11,533 bases of DNA, from NCBI GenBank assembly GCA_946482345.1, contig CAMLRJ010000057.1, positions 1 to 11,533 on the forward strand, in the 5' to 3' direction. Below the pieces are notes generated by a model. The model searched no databases. It was given only the letters and a program-made list of their open reading frames with translations, and had not been told where the DNA came from. Positions 1 through 7,508 of this stretch are shown here, piece after piece. The stretch comes from an uncultured Cellvibrio sp. Lineage in GTDB: Bacteria; Pseudomonadota; Gammaproteobacteria; Pseudomonadales; Cellvibrionaceae. Position 1 is the first letter of the stretch; each line of letters starts with the position of its first letter. A program made the translations under genes and the position numbers.

Positions 1-1863
1 CTGAAATTCTGCCCCTTGTCCCAAGGTGGATTTAACATTGATGATGCCGCCAGCCGCATGGACTATTTTTCTGACCATTGCCAGGCCCATACCCCTGCCT
101 TTGTTTTTTTCTTTTGGTTGCAAGGTTTGAAACATTTCAAAAATTTTTTGATGGTACTGAGGTTCAATGCCGGGGCCATCATCGCGGACATAAAAAATAT
201 ATTCGGCGCCATTTTCCTCTGCGTTAACTTCAATCAAGCCTGCAGTTTTATCGTGATGTTTAATGGCATTATTGACCAGATTAAACAACACTTGTTGCAA
301 TGGCAATTTTTTTAAGGAGAGATGCGCCAATCCATTGCCAATTTTTACATTAAACCCTGGCGGTAAATCCAACAATTTGATGATTTCTTCCATCAGCAAT
401 TGTCCGCTTACTACAAAGTTGGGTTGGGTTTCTATTTTGGTTTCTATACGCGCATATTCCAATGTGTCATCCAACATTTTATCCATCAGTCGAACGCGAT
501 TACGTAATTCCTGTAAATGTTTTTTGCTGGCTGCCGGTATTTGTTCCCCCACATCTTCTTCCAGCCATGAAGAAATGTTTTCTATCGCGCGCAAGGGTGA
601 TTTCAAATCATGGGCTGCAATAAAAGCAAAACGTTCCAGTTCTTCGTTCGATTGCTTCATTTTTTGTGCATTGTTTTTAATGATTTCCAAGACTTGCGCC
701 AGTTTGCCAATTTCATCCTGTTTGTAACGAATGTCAGGCATTTCAAAAATGTTATCCCGTGTTGCTTTGTAAAGTGCATTCACCATGGCGTTGAATGGAC
801 GTATAACCCTGAATGCCATCAAGCCCCAGCAATAAAGACTGAGCAATATTGCCAAAATGAAAATAGCACTGCTGATTAAAATTTCCTGTTGTGCTTTCTG
901 TTCAATTTTATCCACATGCATTTGTGATGCAGCAAGAGTTTCGTCTTGCAAAATTAATAACGAATCCACGGCCTGCGCCGAGATGCCCAACCACAAAGTC
1001 GAGTCTATAGGGTAAGAAGCTGTAGTGCCGGGAGATGGATTGTCAAAAAATAAATCACTGATTTGATCGACAGTGAAGAAGTATTGGGTGCGAGCTTCTT
1101 CCATTAACGGAAGCATGGTTTCCGATAATGAGGTGTCGAGCGAAAATTTTTGTAAAATTTCCCAAGCATATTCGATGCGATTGCGTAGCGAGCTTAATTC
1201 CCGGTGTTGAATGGGATCAGGGTGTTTATTGGTCGCTAATATCTGACCGATGATAGCGTACTGCTTGCCTGTGTATTCGGCGAGTTCCCAAACGAAATGT
1301 TCGAACATCATATGCCGACTGATGGTGTCATCTATGTCTTGCAGTGATCGGGAATATTGCAAGGTGAAGTGATGAATTTCAACAATTAACGCGGTGTTGT
1401 CAGCAAAAAAGTTATCCGTGAGTTCAGGGCGACGGTCAGCCAATGGTAGGGTCAACTCAGTATCAACTTCTTTTCGCCTTTGAATTAGTTTCTGATACTT
1501 TTCATTTATTTGTGAAAATTCTGTTGCTGCATTATGCAATTTATGCCGCTGCATTTGAGTCAGCGCATTCGATAACGCAAGATCTGTTTGTTGGCGGTGC
1601 ATCAGCAAGTCGGCGTAGAGTGAATCAAATTCTTCAGGAATTGACGATATCAGTGATAGTGTGGATGCACGAGTCAGGGATAAATTTTTATTGGCTATAT
1701 AAAGCGTATTAATTAATTCCGCTCTTAATTTCAGTTCCTGTGCTTGTTGATAGTGAACCCATGACGTATAAACACCTTTTCCAACCAGTATTGCGATTAG
1801 CAAATTCAACAGGCTAATCATTATCAGCAGTGTCATGCGTATCGTCAGGTGCGGTTTCTGCAT
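1..1863 (-). CDS. Membrane sensor histidine kinase (HAMP-HisKA-HATPase), C-terminus cut by window edge
   Basis: The minus strand is open for 621 codons from an ATG at 1863 to the window edge, with no stop. Transmembrane segments lie at about residues 11-29 and 328-352 and enclose a periplasmic region of about 300 residues of unknown type. A HAMP linker follows (about 345-400), then the dimerisation domain with the H-box FAFIAAHDLKSPLRAI (phospho-acceptor His418). The ATPase domain has an N-box NLVNNAIKHH (528-537), G1 DDGPGIEP (from 561), an F-box IFEMFQ and G2 GRGMGLAMV (from 589). By family knowledge it autophosphorylates and passes phosphate to a response regulator. None is visible here, so it may lie beyond the left edge or be fused. 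The last visible residues (GQGAEF) are typical of the end of the ATPase domain. Its ATG overlaps the preceding stop by 1 nt (TGATG), so translational coupling with the YfiR-like gene is likely. The signal sensed is unknown. Confidence 0.95.
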   Translation of the reverse strand, partial: MQKPHLTIRMTLLIMISLLNLLIAILVGKGVYTSWVHYQQAQELKLRAELINTLYIANKNLSLTRASTLSLISSIPEEFDSLYADLLMHRQQTDLALSNALTQMQRHKLHNAATEFSQINEKYQKLIQRRKEVDTELTLPLADRRPELTDNFFADNTALIVEIHHFTLQYSRSLQDIDDTISRHMMFEHFVWELAEYTGKQYAIIGQILATNKHPDPIQHRELSSLRNRIEYAWEILQKFSLDTSLSETMLPLMEEARTQYFFTVDQISDLFFDNPSPGTTASYPIDSTLWLGISAQAVDSLLILQDETLAASQMHVDKIEQKAQQEILISSAIFILAILLSLYCWGLMAFRVIRPFNAMVNALYKATRDNIFEMPDIRYKQDEIGKLAQVLEIIKNNAQKMKQSNEELERFAFIAAHDLKSPLRAIENISSWLEEDVGEQIPAASKKHLQELRNRVRLMDKMLDDTLEYARIETKIETQPNFVVSGQLLMEEIIKLLDLPPGFNVKIGNGLAHLSLKKLPLQQVLFNLVNNAIKHHDKTAGLIEVNAEENGAEYIFYVRDDGPGIEPQYHQKIFEMFQTLQPKEKNKGRGMGLAMVRKIVHAAGGIINVKSTLGQGAEFQ

Positions 1864-2417
1864 CAAGCGCCTTCCTTGTTCGATACCAGCTTGGCCAATT
1901 TGAGCATACGCTCGTCAATGGTTAATCCATTGTGCGTGACATTGCCATTATTGATGTAAAGAGTAATTTTTGAGTTTTCTGTTGCCAGTTCTACCATGCC
2001 GCCCTGAATGGAAAATTTTTCCATGTCACTCACGGTTAGAATATTTTTTGTTTGCAGAAATTCAATCAGTTCGGGTAGTTTGTTGTTTTGACTTTTGTGG
2101 ATCACCAGAAGGTGACAATGACCGGCTTCGGTAATTTTATTGATTTGATTGATGGATATTGTTGCCTGTTGTGCCATGCGTCCGTTTAAGGGGGATAAAT
2201 ATCCATCAAACGGGTCTCCCCCCAAAAGGCAAATTGTTAAGGTTTGATGGACAGATGTTTTGGGCCAGGCTGTGTATTTAATGAGGTTGTAAACCAGTCC
2301 TGCTTTTATTTTTTGTTCGTATAATCCCAACGGTTTTTCATCACTTTGTGAGCCAGATGAAATACACAATAACGCCGCTACGAATAGATAACGCTTGATT
2401 GATCCTAGAAATTCCAT
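1863..2417 (-). CDS. YfiR/DUF4154 family periplasmic protein
   Basis: This 184-residue protein is of normal length for the DUF4154 (YfiR/HmsC-like) family. An N-terminal signal peptide is visible (hydrophobic LFVAALLCIS, cleavage probably around residues 21-25). Family landmarks follow: KAGLVYNLIKYTAWP (38-52), ICLLGGDPF (62-70), HCHLLVIHKS (100-109), and the C-terminal GGMVEL...NGLTIDERMLKLAKLV block. The mature part has two cysteines, Cys63 and Cys101, in the same motif context as the disulfide cysteines of Pseudomonas YfiR; that they pair is inferred. In Pseudomonas, YfiR is a periplasmic repressor that holds the diguanylate cyclase YfiN inactive until the outer-membrane lipoprotein YfiB relieves it. 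Here the neighbours are a TonB-type receptor (13-nt overlap upstream) and a histidine kinase (1-nt overlap downstream), so I infer that it relays an envelope signal to the kinase. The start at 2417 is the only ATG that keeps the signal peptide. Confidence 0.9.
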   Translation of the reverse strand: MEFLGSIKRYLFVAALLCISSGSQSDEKPLGLYEQKIKAGLVYNLIKYTAWPKTSVHQTLTICLLGGDPFDGYLSPLNGRMAQQATISINQINKITEAGHCHLLVIHKSQNNKLPELIEFLQTKNILTVSDMEKFSIQGGMVELATENSKITLYINNGNVTHNGLTIDERMLKLAKLVSNKEGA

Positions 2418-4375
2418 GTTAACTTTCCATAAATACTTCGCTCGACTTCCGCCGCATTAATATCATCCGGGCTGCCAAATTCTCTGTGGTTTTTCTCCAA
2501 TAAATTTTGACCGGTCAGATTAAACCTGAGCGATTTTGTTAATTGCCCACTCAGGTTAATATCCAGACGAGTGTAAGCATCCACACCTGATGCCAATTCA
2601 GCGATATGAACAGCAGAAGTGTCCAGCGTCCAATTACTATTGATATTCCAGAAAACTTTTAATCCTGACTGATAATCAGGGTAGAGCAACTCTGCGCTTT
2701 CTTGTGCTGGCTCCAGCGCTGTTAACGACATGCGCAAAGCACTGTAATTAACAGATATTTTTAGATTCTCATTCAACATCCAATTAAGCGCAGATTCCAA
2801 TCCATGTGATGTGCCGTACATGTCATTGGTGAACTGTACGGGCAGCAGAAAATGTGGAGGATCTATACCGTTGATGACAGGCACAATGGTTTGAAATTTG
2901 AATGTTTGCAGGCGTTCATAATCGTTATAAAAAGCAGAAATATCCGCTGACAAACTGTCTGTCAGTTGATTTCTATATCCCAGTTCGTAAGCAATTAATT
3001 TTTCTGATTTGAAATCATTATTCGGGACAAATGCGGCACGTAAACCAGCCCCCGTTACCAGTGTGCTGGTGAGATCTTCTTCTATAGGTGTTGGAGTGCG
3101 TACCGCACGTGATATTGCACTCCACCAGGTTTGTTGTGATGTGGGATGCCATTGCAATCTTATGTTGGGTTGTAATTCAAAACCTGAAAAATCATTGTGT
3201 TCAAATTTGGAGCCCAGCGTTAAAAACCATTTGTCCGGTGACAGAGTTATTTTGTCTTGCAGGAAAAAATTATAAAGGCTTGATTGACGTTTGGCTGGAG
3301 AAAAAGAAACATTGTTGTTGCCGGTTTTTTCGTCGTCCATAAATCTGAAACCTATACCGGCTATCAATTCATGCCTGTTTATTGGTGCCAGATTGTATTG
3401 GGCTTCAATATCATACGTAATGCGATCATCAATAAAATTCAGCGGTTCATCACGGCGAGCCCAGTCGATATAAGTTTGTAAACTGAATTGTGCTCCATTT
3501 TCTTGTTGATCAATCCAGCGTCCCAATACATTAATACCTTCATAAACCAGAGTTTGGTTTTCCACTGGCATGTAGGGTTCAATTAATGAAAAATGTTGTC
3601 GTCGTTGTTGGGTATTGGTGCGATAGGCGTCACCCTGAAAGGTAAATTGATCATCCCAGTCTGCACGAAAACCAGTGCGCATAGCTTCCCAATTATCGTA
3701 AGCATGATCATTGTATGGATGATGTGAAGAATCTTTTTTAAATCCTTTTGCGTAAACGCGATAAGTGCCTTTCTCTGAAAAAGTTCCACCATGACGTAAG
3801 CTCAAATTGACTTCTTCATTTCCGGATAATGCATTAATACTATTACCTTGAGTGTTGCTGGAGCTTTTGGTGATGATATTGATAACACCATTAACCGCAT
3901 TGGCTCCCCACAATGTACCACCGGGGCCGCGAATAACTTCAATGCGATCTATATCTGTCAGCATCACATTATGAGCTTCCCAAAGTACGCCACCAAATAC
4001 CGGATTGTAGATACTGCGTCCGTCAATCAACACTAGTAATTTATTGGCGAGCGCACTGTTGAAGCCACGAATGCTGATTGCCCATGTGTTGGAATCAGAT
4101 TGTGCAACGTTGACACCGGGAACCATGCGCAGCGCATCGGGAATATTGGTGACGCCGGAGCGAATAATATCTTCGTGCGTGACAACATAAATGGCTGCAG
4201 CAGCATCTGCTACAGTTTCATTTTTTTTGGATACACTGAGTACGCGGGTTTCGAGTAATTGTTCGAGGCTGAGATCAAAATAATCATATGCGTGTGTGTA
4301 ACCCGGCCATGCCATCAGGCCTGTGATGATAATCGGTGCCCATTTATTGTTTGGCGTATTTTCCCGTATTTTCAT
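2405..4375 (-). CDS. TonB-dependent-receptor-type outer-membrane protein
   Basis: This 656-residue protein has a signal peptide (about 1-29, ending GYTHA) and a plug domain at about 54-170. Plug landmarks are SIRGFN (101-106), LVLIDGRSIYNPVFGGVLW (114-132), DRIEVIRGPGGTLWGANAVN (143-162) and GVINIITK (163-170). A long beta-barrel follows and ends in the aromatic motif LTWNF, as expected for BAM-dependent outer-membrane insertion. The early stretch SLEQLLETRVLSVSKK, followed by an Ala-rich plug start, is typical of receptors that sit beside YfiR-type proteins. No extra N-terminal STN signalling domain is visible. Known members import siderophores, vitamins or glycans using TonB energy; substrate here is not predictable. 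The start at 4375 is supported by GGAG 7 nt upstream. The stop overlaps the YfiR-like gene by 13 nt, so this is the first gene of a three-gene operon. It could transport, sense, or do both. Confidence 0.95.
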   Translation of the reverse strand: MKIRENTPNNKWAPIIITGLMAWPGYTHAYDYFDLSLEQLLETRVLSVSKKNETVADAAAAIYVVTHEDIIRSGVTNIPDALRMVPGVNVAQSDSNTWAISIRGFNSALANKLLVLIDGRSIYNPVFGGVLWEAHNVMLTDIDRIEVIRGPGGTLWGANAVNGVINIITKSSSNTQGNSINALSGNEEVNLSLRHGGTFSEKGTYRVYAKGFKKDSSHHPYNDHAYDNWEAMRTGFRADWDDQFTFQGDAYRTNTQQRRQHFSLIEPYMPVENQTLVYEGINVLGRWIDQQENGAQFSLQTYIDWARRDEPLNFIDDRITYDIEAQYNLAPINRHELIAGIGFRFMDDEKTGNNNVSFSPAKRQSSLYNFFLQDKITLSPDKWFLTLGSKFEHNDFSGFELQPNIRLQWHPTSQQTWWSAISRAVRTPTPIEEDLTSTLVTGAGLRAAFVPNNDFKSEKLIAYELGYRNQLTDSLSADISAFYNDYERLQTFKFQTIVPVINGIDPPHFLLPVQFTNDMYGTSHGLESALNWMLNENLKISVNYSALRMSLTALEPAQESAELLYPDYQSGLKVFWNINSNWTLDTSAVHIAELASGVDAYTRLDINLSGQLTKSLRFNLTGQNLLEKNHREFGSPDDINAAEVERSIYGKLTWNF

Positions 4376-4388
4376 CTGTCATCTCCAT

Positions 4389-4420
4389 AATATGAATACT
4401 TTTCAAGACTAGTTCATATT
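4389..4420. promoter_or_regulatory. Inverted repeat upstream of the receptor operon, possible operator
   Basis: A perfect 8-bp inverted repeat, AATATGAA (4389-4396) and TTCATATT (4413-4420), is separated by 16 nt. It starts 14 nt upstream of the receptor ATG (4375) and overlaps the region just before its ribosome site. It could be a regulator-binding site or an mRNA leader hairpin. I cannot match it to a known operator. AT-rich dyads of this size also arise by chance. Confidence 0.35.
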
Positions 4421-4451
4421 GGTGTTTAGTTGAAATAATTACTGTTGTTAT

Positions 4452-4471
4452 TTTCAGGAAATAATCTGAAA
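4452..4471. repeat. Short inverted repeat in receptor upstream region
   Basis: TTTCAG (4452-4457) and CTGAAA (4466-4471) form a 6-bp perfect dyad with an 8-nt spacer. Outward the pairing continues with one bulge (TTATTTTCAG against CTGAAATAA). It lies about 80-95 nt upstream of the receptor ATG, in a 219-nt AT-rich gap that must hold the operon promoter. I could not pick a convincing -35/-10 pair there. Confidence 0.25.
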
Positions 4472-4518
4472 TAACATTAGAAAAAATATGGGAATAGAGA
4501 ATTCGAAGCCTGAGGTAA

Positions 4519-4553
4519 TTAATCAGGATTGTTGTTATTACAATCCTGATTAA
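4519..4553. terminator. Perfect 14-bp hairpin after the HPP gene, probable terminator
   Basis: TTAATCAGGATTGT (4519-4532) pairs perfectly with ACAATCCTGATTAA (4540-4553) around a 7-nt loop. It lies about 42 nt past the HPP-gene stop (4595) and before the receptor operon, so it probably separates the two transcripts. The best T-tract (ATATTTTTA, from 4554) is on the plus side. On the minus strand only TTAATTACC follows, so intrinsic termination in the gene direction may be weak. Confidence 0.5.
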
Positions 4554-4594
4554 ATATTTTTAAGACAATGATGTTGAAGTTTGCGTCACTGAAA

Positions 4595-5569
4595 TTATGT
4601 TGGTTTGATGTTGCTGACTTTTTTCCAGTGTCCATTTTCCAGTTGTATCACCTGATGATTTGCCCAGTTGCGGAATTCTGCAAGTGTGCTCATGCCATTA
4701 TTGTAAGCATCGGCACCCGCAACCGTTTTGAAAATAATTTTATCTTTATCCTGAGGTTTTTCCGAGGGCGCATCGATGATGCGTCGCACGCTCCATTCAC
4801 TTCCCCATTTGCCGTTGGAATAAAATGCTCCCACTTCAAATTGGGTCATGGGTATTTTTTCGTGCTCTGAATGTTCACGTGCGTATTCAAGCAGTTGCAT
4901 CAGGGTTTCGTGGCTTACATCAATAAACGAATCTACTTTTTCAATTGCAGCCGAAAAATCTTCGGGTGTTAAATGTGGGTAAGCACGTGTGTGTACAACA
5001 GTTTGTTTACGAATTAAATGTGCTGGATAACGTCGCCAGTGAAATAACGCATTGAATGCAATTGCCATTAATAAAATGGCGAGAATATTAATGCCAATCG
5101 GCATGATTAAATAAAAATAACCCAGTCGATAAATTTCAGCTCCACCAATTACGGCAGCCAATGCGGTGGCTCCACCGGGTGGGTGCATGGCACGTGCGTA
5201 ATGCATCACCAAAATAGAAAGACCAACGGCCAAAGCGCCTGTCCAGGTTTGATCGGGAAATAATTGATGGCAACTGACACCGACAAACGCCGATAACAAA
5301 TGCCCGCCAATCACCGACCAGGGCTGGGATAAAACCCCTTGGGGAACGGCGAATAACAACACTGCTGTTGCTCCCATGGAAGTGACCATCAGCAAGGTAC
5401 CTGCTGTGTGCATAAAACCGTGCGGAAAACACCAACTGGTGACCCAATAAACTGACAAAATCCCTAAAAAACCTCCCAGAGCGGAGATCCATTTTTCAGC
5501 GTGGCTTGGGGAATTGCTACTGAAGCCCAATAGCAGGCGGCATTCAGACAGAAATTTGCGAAAAGACAT
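4595..5569 (-). CDS. HPP-family integral membrane protein with non-CBS C-terminal tail
   Basis: The N-terminal half (about residues 27-178) is an HPP membrane domain with about five hydrophobic segments. It carries the family motif MHPPGGATAL (128-137; HPP at 129-131), SMGATAVLLFAVP (64-76) and the SVIGGHLLSAFVGV helix (85-98). Residues about 200-235 (TPEDFSAAIEKVDSFIDVSH region) resemble the linker that in many HPP proteins leads into paired CBS domains. No CBS pattern follows; instead there is a soluble tail of about 85 residues (240-324) rich in Trp, Lys and charged residues that I do not recognise. A cyanobacterial/plastid HPP branch has been linked to nitrite transport, but transferring that function to this protein is not justified. 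The start at 5569 has AAAGAG 5 nt upstream. The gene follows mltF after 113 nt and probably has its own promoter. Membrane location is well supported; the role is unknown. Confidence 0.88.
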   Translation of the reverse strand: MSFRKFLSECRLLLGFSSNSPSHAEKWISALGGFLGILSVYWVTSWCFPHGFMHTAGTLLMVTSMGATAVLLFAVPQGVLSQPWSVIGGHLLSAFVGVSCHQLFPDQTWTGALAVGLSILVMHYARAMHPPGGATALAAVIGGAEIYRLGYFYLIMPIGINILAILLMAIAFNALFHWRRYPAHLIRKQTVVHTRAYPHLTPEDFSAAIEKVDSFIDVSHETLMQLLEYAREHSEHEKIPMTQFEVGAFYSNGKWGSEWSVRRIIDAPSEKPQDKDKIIFKTVAGADAYNNGMSTLAEFRNWANHQVIQLENGHWKKVSNIKPT

Positions 5570-5621
5570 AACGACTCTTTTTATGGGTTAAGCGGGTAAT
5601 TGAAGCCGGTCAATATAATAC

Positions 5622-5650
5622 CTGCACCGGAAAAGTGCAGCGTCTTCCGG
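5622..5650. repeat. Overlapping alternative hairpins between mltF and the HPP gene
   Basis: Two mutually exclusive stems share bases here: CTGCAC/GTGCAG (5622-5627 with 5635-5640) and CCGGAA/TTCCGG (5627-5632 with 5645-5650). The second is followed by CTTTTTC on the plus strand only. In the direction of the genes (minus) it is followed by TGCAGGTATTATATTG, which could contain a -10 element for the HPP gene. It may be an mltF transcript-end hairpin or a leader structure; the two alternatives cannot be separated by eye. Confidence 0.35.
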
Positions 5651-5682
5651 CTTTTTCAATAAAAAATCAGTGATGGGGGGAG

Positions 5683-7104
5683 TTATAACCAGGCGGGAGC
5701 ACTGCTGGCAGTGGCGAGTCGCAAATGTTCTTGCTGTTCATGCCAAACCAGCATTTTGTAGTAATCCAGAACCTTATCAACGAACACTACGGGTTCTTTG
5801 CCCCTCATGTAGCCGTGTTTTGCCTGACGATAATATTGGCTCAGCGAAAGCAGGGGGAGATATTCACGTACATCCTGCCAACGATTGGGGTTGCCGCCCA
5901 TTTTCAGCGTTAAGCGGCGTGCATCTGCAATGTGGCCCATGCCCTGGTTATAACAAGCAAGTGCAAAATGTATGCGTTCGCTTTCAACAATATCTTTCGG
6001 TTGGTTATCCAATAGATAGCGGAATAATTTGGCTGCACCAAAGATAGCTTGTCGGGGGTTTTCCCTGTCTTCAACGCCCATGGCTTTGGCGGTAATTTTG
6101 GTCAGCATCATCATGCCTTTGACACCGGTTGGTGATTCAATTTTGGTTAGCCATTGGGACTCTTTGTAGCCTATGGCTGCCAATAGTCGCCAATCAAGAT
6201 TGAATATTTCCGATGCGCGTTTCATATCATCCATATGGGGCAACAAACGCTCTTCCAGATGCTGGCTCAAGAGCAGGGCATCAATCGAGTTCATCTCTTC
6301 CAGAGGTTGGAAAAACTCGGCCGTTATTTGTTCCAGCTGGCCAGACTCTTTGATGTTACGAAGGTATATCTGAGCCTGATGAAACAGGCTGGGGTCTGCG
6401 GTAGCAGAAAATGCCCAGGCTACATCCTGAGGGTCCCCCAAACTCATGGCTATCTGAGTGTTGGCAAAAGAATATTGATGCAGTTGAAAACTGTCTGAGT
6501 CGATCACAGCAAATGGCACTTCGCCCTTGTTCACACGTGCAAACAAATCGGTTTGATCGTTGCTGTCCGCTTCTATCCAGCGTGCTGACGGATGCTGTAG
6601 TTTTATTGCAACAAGTGCGGGATGTTTGGCCATTTCAGGCGTAACGGTGATTTCCAGATCGTCCAGATCCCCGGGAATCGGTCGATTGATATGACTGATA
6701 AGCTCGAATTGAATTTTGTGGTGGGGATCGGCAAAACGTATAGGCAGCTTGCTGGCTTCAATAGTGGTAATTGCCGCTGCCGCCATGTCCGCCTGACCCT
6801 CGAGGAGGCGCCCCAGAGGGGATTGTGATTCATCCAGTATCACCAGTTTGACACCCAACTGGTCAGCAAAGCCTTTCACTATCTTGTAACCAAAACCGGT
6901 CAGGCCATTAGCGCCCTCATAATAGGTAGCGGGGCCGTTACGTGAGATAACTCTTAATTCACCAGCCTCAAGTACCTTGTCGAGCTGGGACTGGGGAATG
7001 CTGCGCTCAAGCGGCAGAATGAAAATGACCAGGCAGACAATCAATAGCAAAAATCTCGCTACCAACTTTGAAAATTGTCGAATGTCCATAACGCGAATAT
7101 CCAT
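5683..7104 (-). CDS. mltF: Membrane-bound lytic murein transglycosylase F
   Basis: This 473-residue protein has the MltF architecture. An N-terminal hydrophobic signal/anchor (about 16-31) is followed by a family-3 solute-binding-like domain (about 46-270; starts LEAGELRVISRNGP). A C-terminal SLT lysozyme-like domain (about 290-450) completes it. The catalytic glutamate is Glu315 in AAIGYKESQW, followed by the signatures SPTGVKGMMMLTKITAKAMG, ALACYNQGMGHIADARRLT, LPLLS..YY and YMRG. All match E. coli MltF (518 residues) closely. The enzyme cleaves the MurNAc-GlcNAc bond of peptidoglycan with formation of 1,6-anhydro-MurNAc; in Pseudomonas MltF the binding-like domain senses muropeptides and controls activity. 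The start at 7104 has GGAG 6 nt upstream. A second in-frame ATG 15 nt later lies in a small tandem duplication (MDIRV-MDIRQ) but has no ribosome site. It is probably monocistronic or co-transcribed with the HPP gene. Confidence 0.94.
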   Translation of the reverse strand: MDIRVMDIRQFSKLVARFLLLIVCLVIFILPLERSIPQSQLDKVLEAGELRVISRNGPATYYEGANGLTGFGYKIVKGFADQLGVKLVILDESQSPLGRLLEGQADMAAAAITTIEASKLPIRFADPHHKIQFELISHINRPIPGDLDDLEITVTPEMAKHPALVAIKLQHPSARWIEADSNDQTDLFARVNKGEVPFAVIDSDSFQLHQYSFANTQIAMSLGDPQDVAWAFSATADPSLFHQAQIYLRNIKESGQLEQITAEFFQPLEEMNSIDALLLSQHLEERLLPHMDDMKRASEIFNLDWRLLAAIGYKESQWLTKIESPTGVKGMMMLTKITAKAMGVEDRENPRQAIFGAAKLFRYLLDNQPKDIVESERIHFALACYNQGMGHIADARRLTLKMGGNPNRWQDVREYLPLLSLSQYYRQAKHGYMRGKEPVVFVDKVLDYYKMLVWHEQQEHLRLATASSAPAWL

Positions 7105-7508
7105 AGGTTACTCCGGTTTTGAATAGCAACGCCCGAACAGGAACGCAATTTCGTGTGTGCAACTCATGCCGGATCAATCCATTTGCTGAGCAAAAAAAGA
7201 TCCGTGCAACAATGGGCGCCATGGTAATGGGCGTTTCTTAATATGAATAGCTTGTTTTTTGAGAATTTTTATGTTCGAGTTTTGATGATATTGAGATGTG
7301 GCAGCTAGCTTATTGTTTTGTAAAAGATTTTTATTCTTAGTTTATTTTGTTATAGGCGTAAAAAATTGATAATTTTTACAATTTTGCGGTTTTTTATTTA
7401 TTACAAAACGCTTTTTCTTTGCAAAATTCAGAATATTTGTAATTTATTTTGTAGATCTTGTGCACATTTTTAGTTTTTTATTGATGATTAATCGGTAGCA
7501 AAACGCAA
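7105..7508. other. 404-nt AT-rich intergenic region upstream of mltF
   Basis: No convincing gene is found. The half next to mltF holds its GGAG ribosome site and a short direct repeat AATGGGCG (7211-7218 and 7226-7233). The other half (about 7240-7500) is very T/A-rich with many homopolymer runs. An imperfect hairpin, GCGGTTTT (7386-7393) against AAAACGC (7405-7411), is followed by TTTTTCTTT on the plus strand; it resembles an intrinsic terminator but no plus-strand gene feeds it. The mltF promoter must lie here, yet no clear -35/-10 pair stands out. The AT bias may reflect nucleoid-protein binding or simply drift. Confidence 0.6.

Noticed and set aside
16..879. Several plus-strand open frames of 89-154 codons opposite the histidine kinase
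   Set aside because: They lie antisense to a continuous 621-codon kinase frame with all expected motifs, and their products show no recognisable pattern.
3009..3481. Short plus-strand open frames within the receptor gene
   Set aside because: They are antisense shadows of the receptor barrel, low in complexity of any known domain and without ribosome sites.
1..4375. A diguanylate cyclase partner (YfiN-like) for the YfiR-like protein
   Set aside because: No GGDEF or EAL motif is found in any frame of this region; the adjacent membrane protein is clearly a histidine kinase.
5136..5492. A 118-codon minus-strand frame inside the HPP gene
   Set aside because: It is the same strand in another frame; the HPP frame carries the family motifs, and this one gives an Arg/Ser-rich product without homology signs.
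7007..7222. A 71-codon minus-strand frame overlapping the mltF start, considered as a leader gene
   Set aside because: No ribosome site, no recognisable product, and it runs out of frame through the mltF signal region.
7211..7233. Direct repeat AATGGGCG, considered as a pair of regulator sites
   Set aside because: Only 8 nt, two copies 15 nt apart and no link to a promoter; kept as a note in the intergenic entry only.
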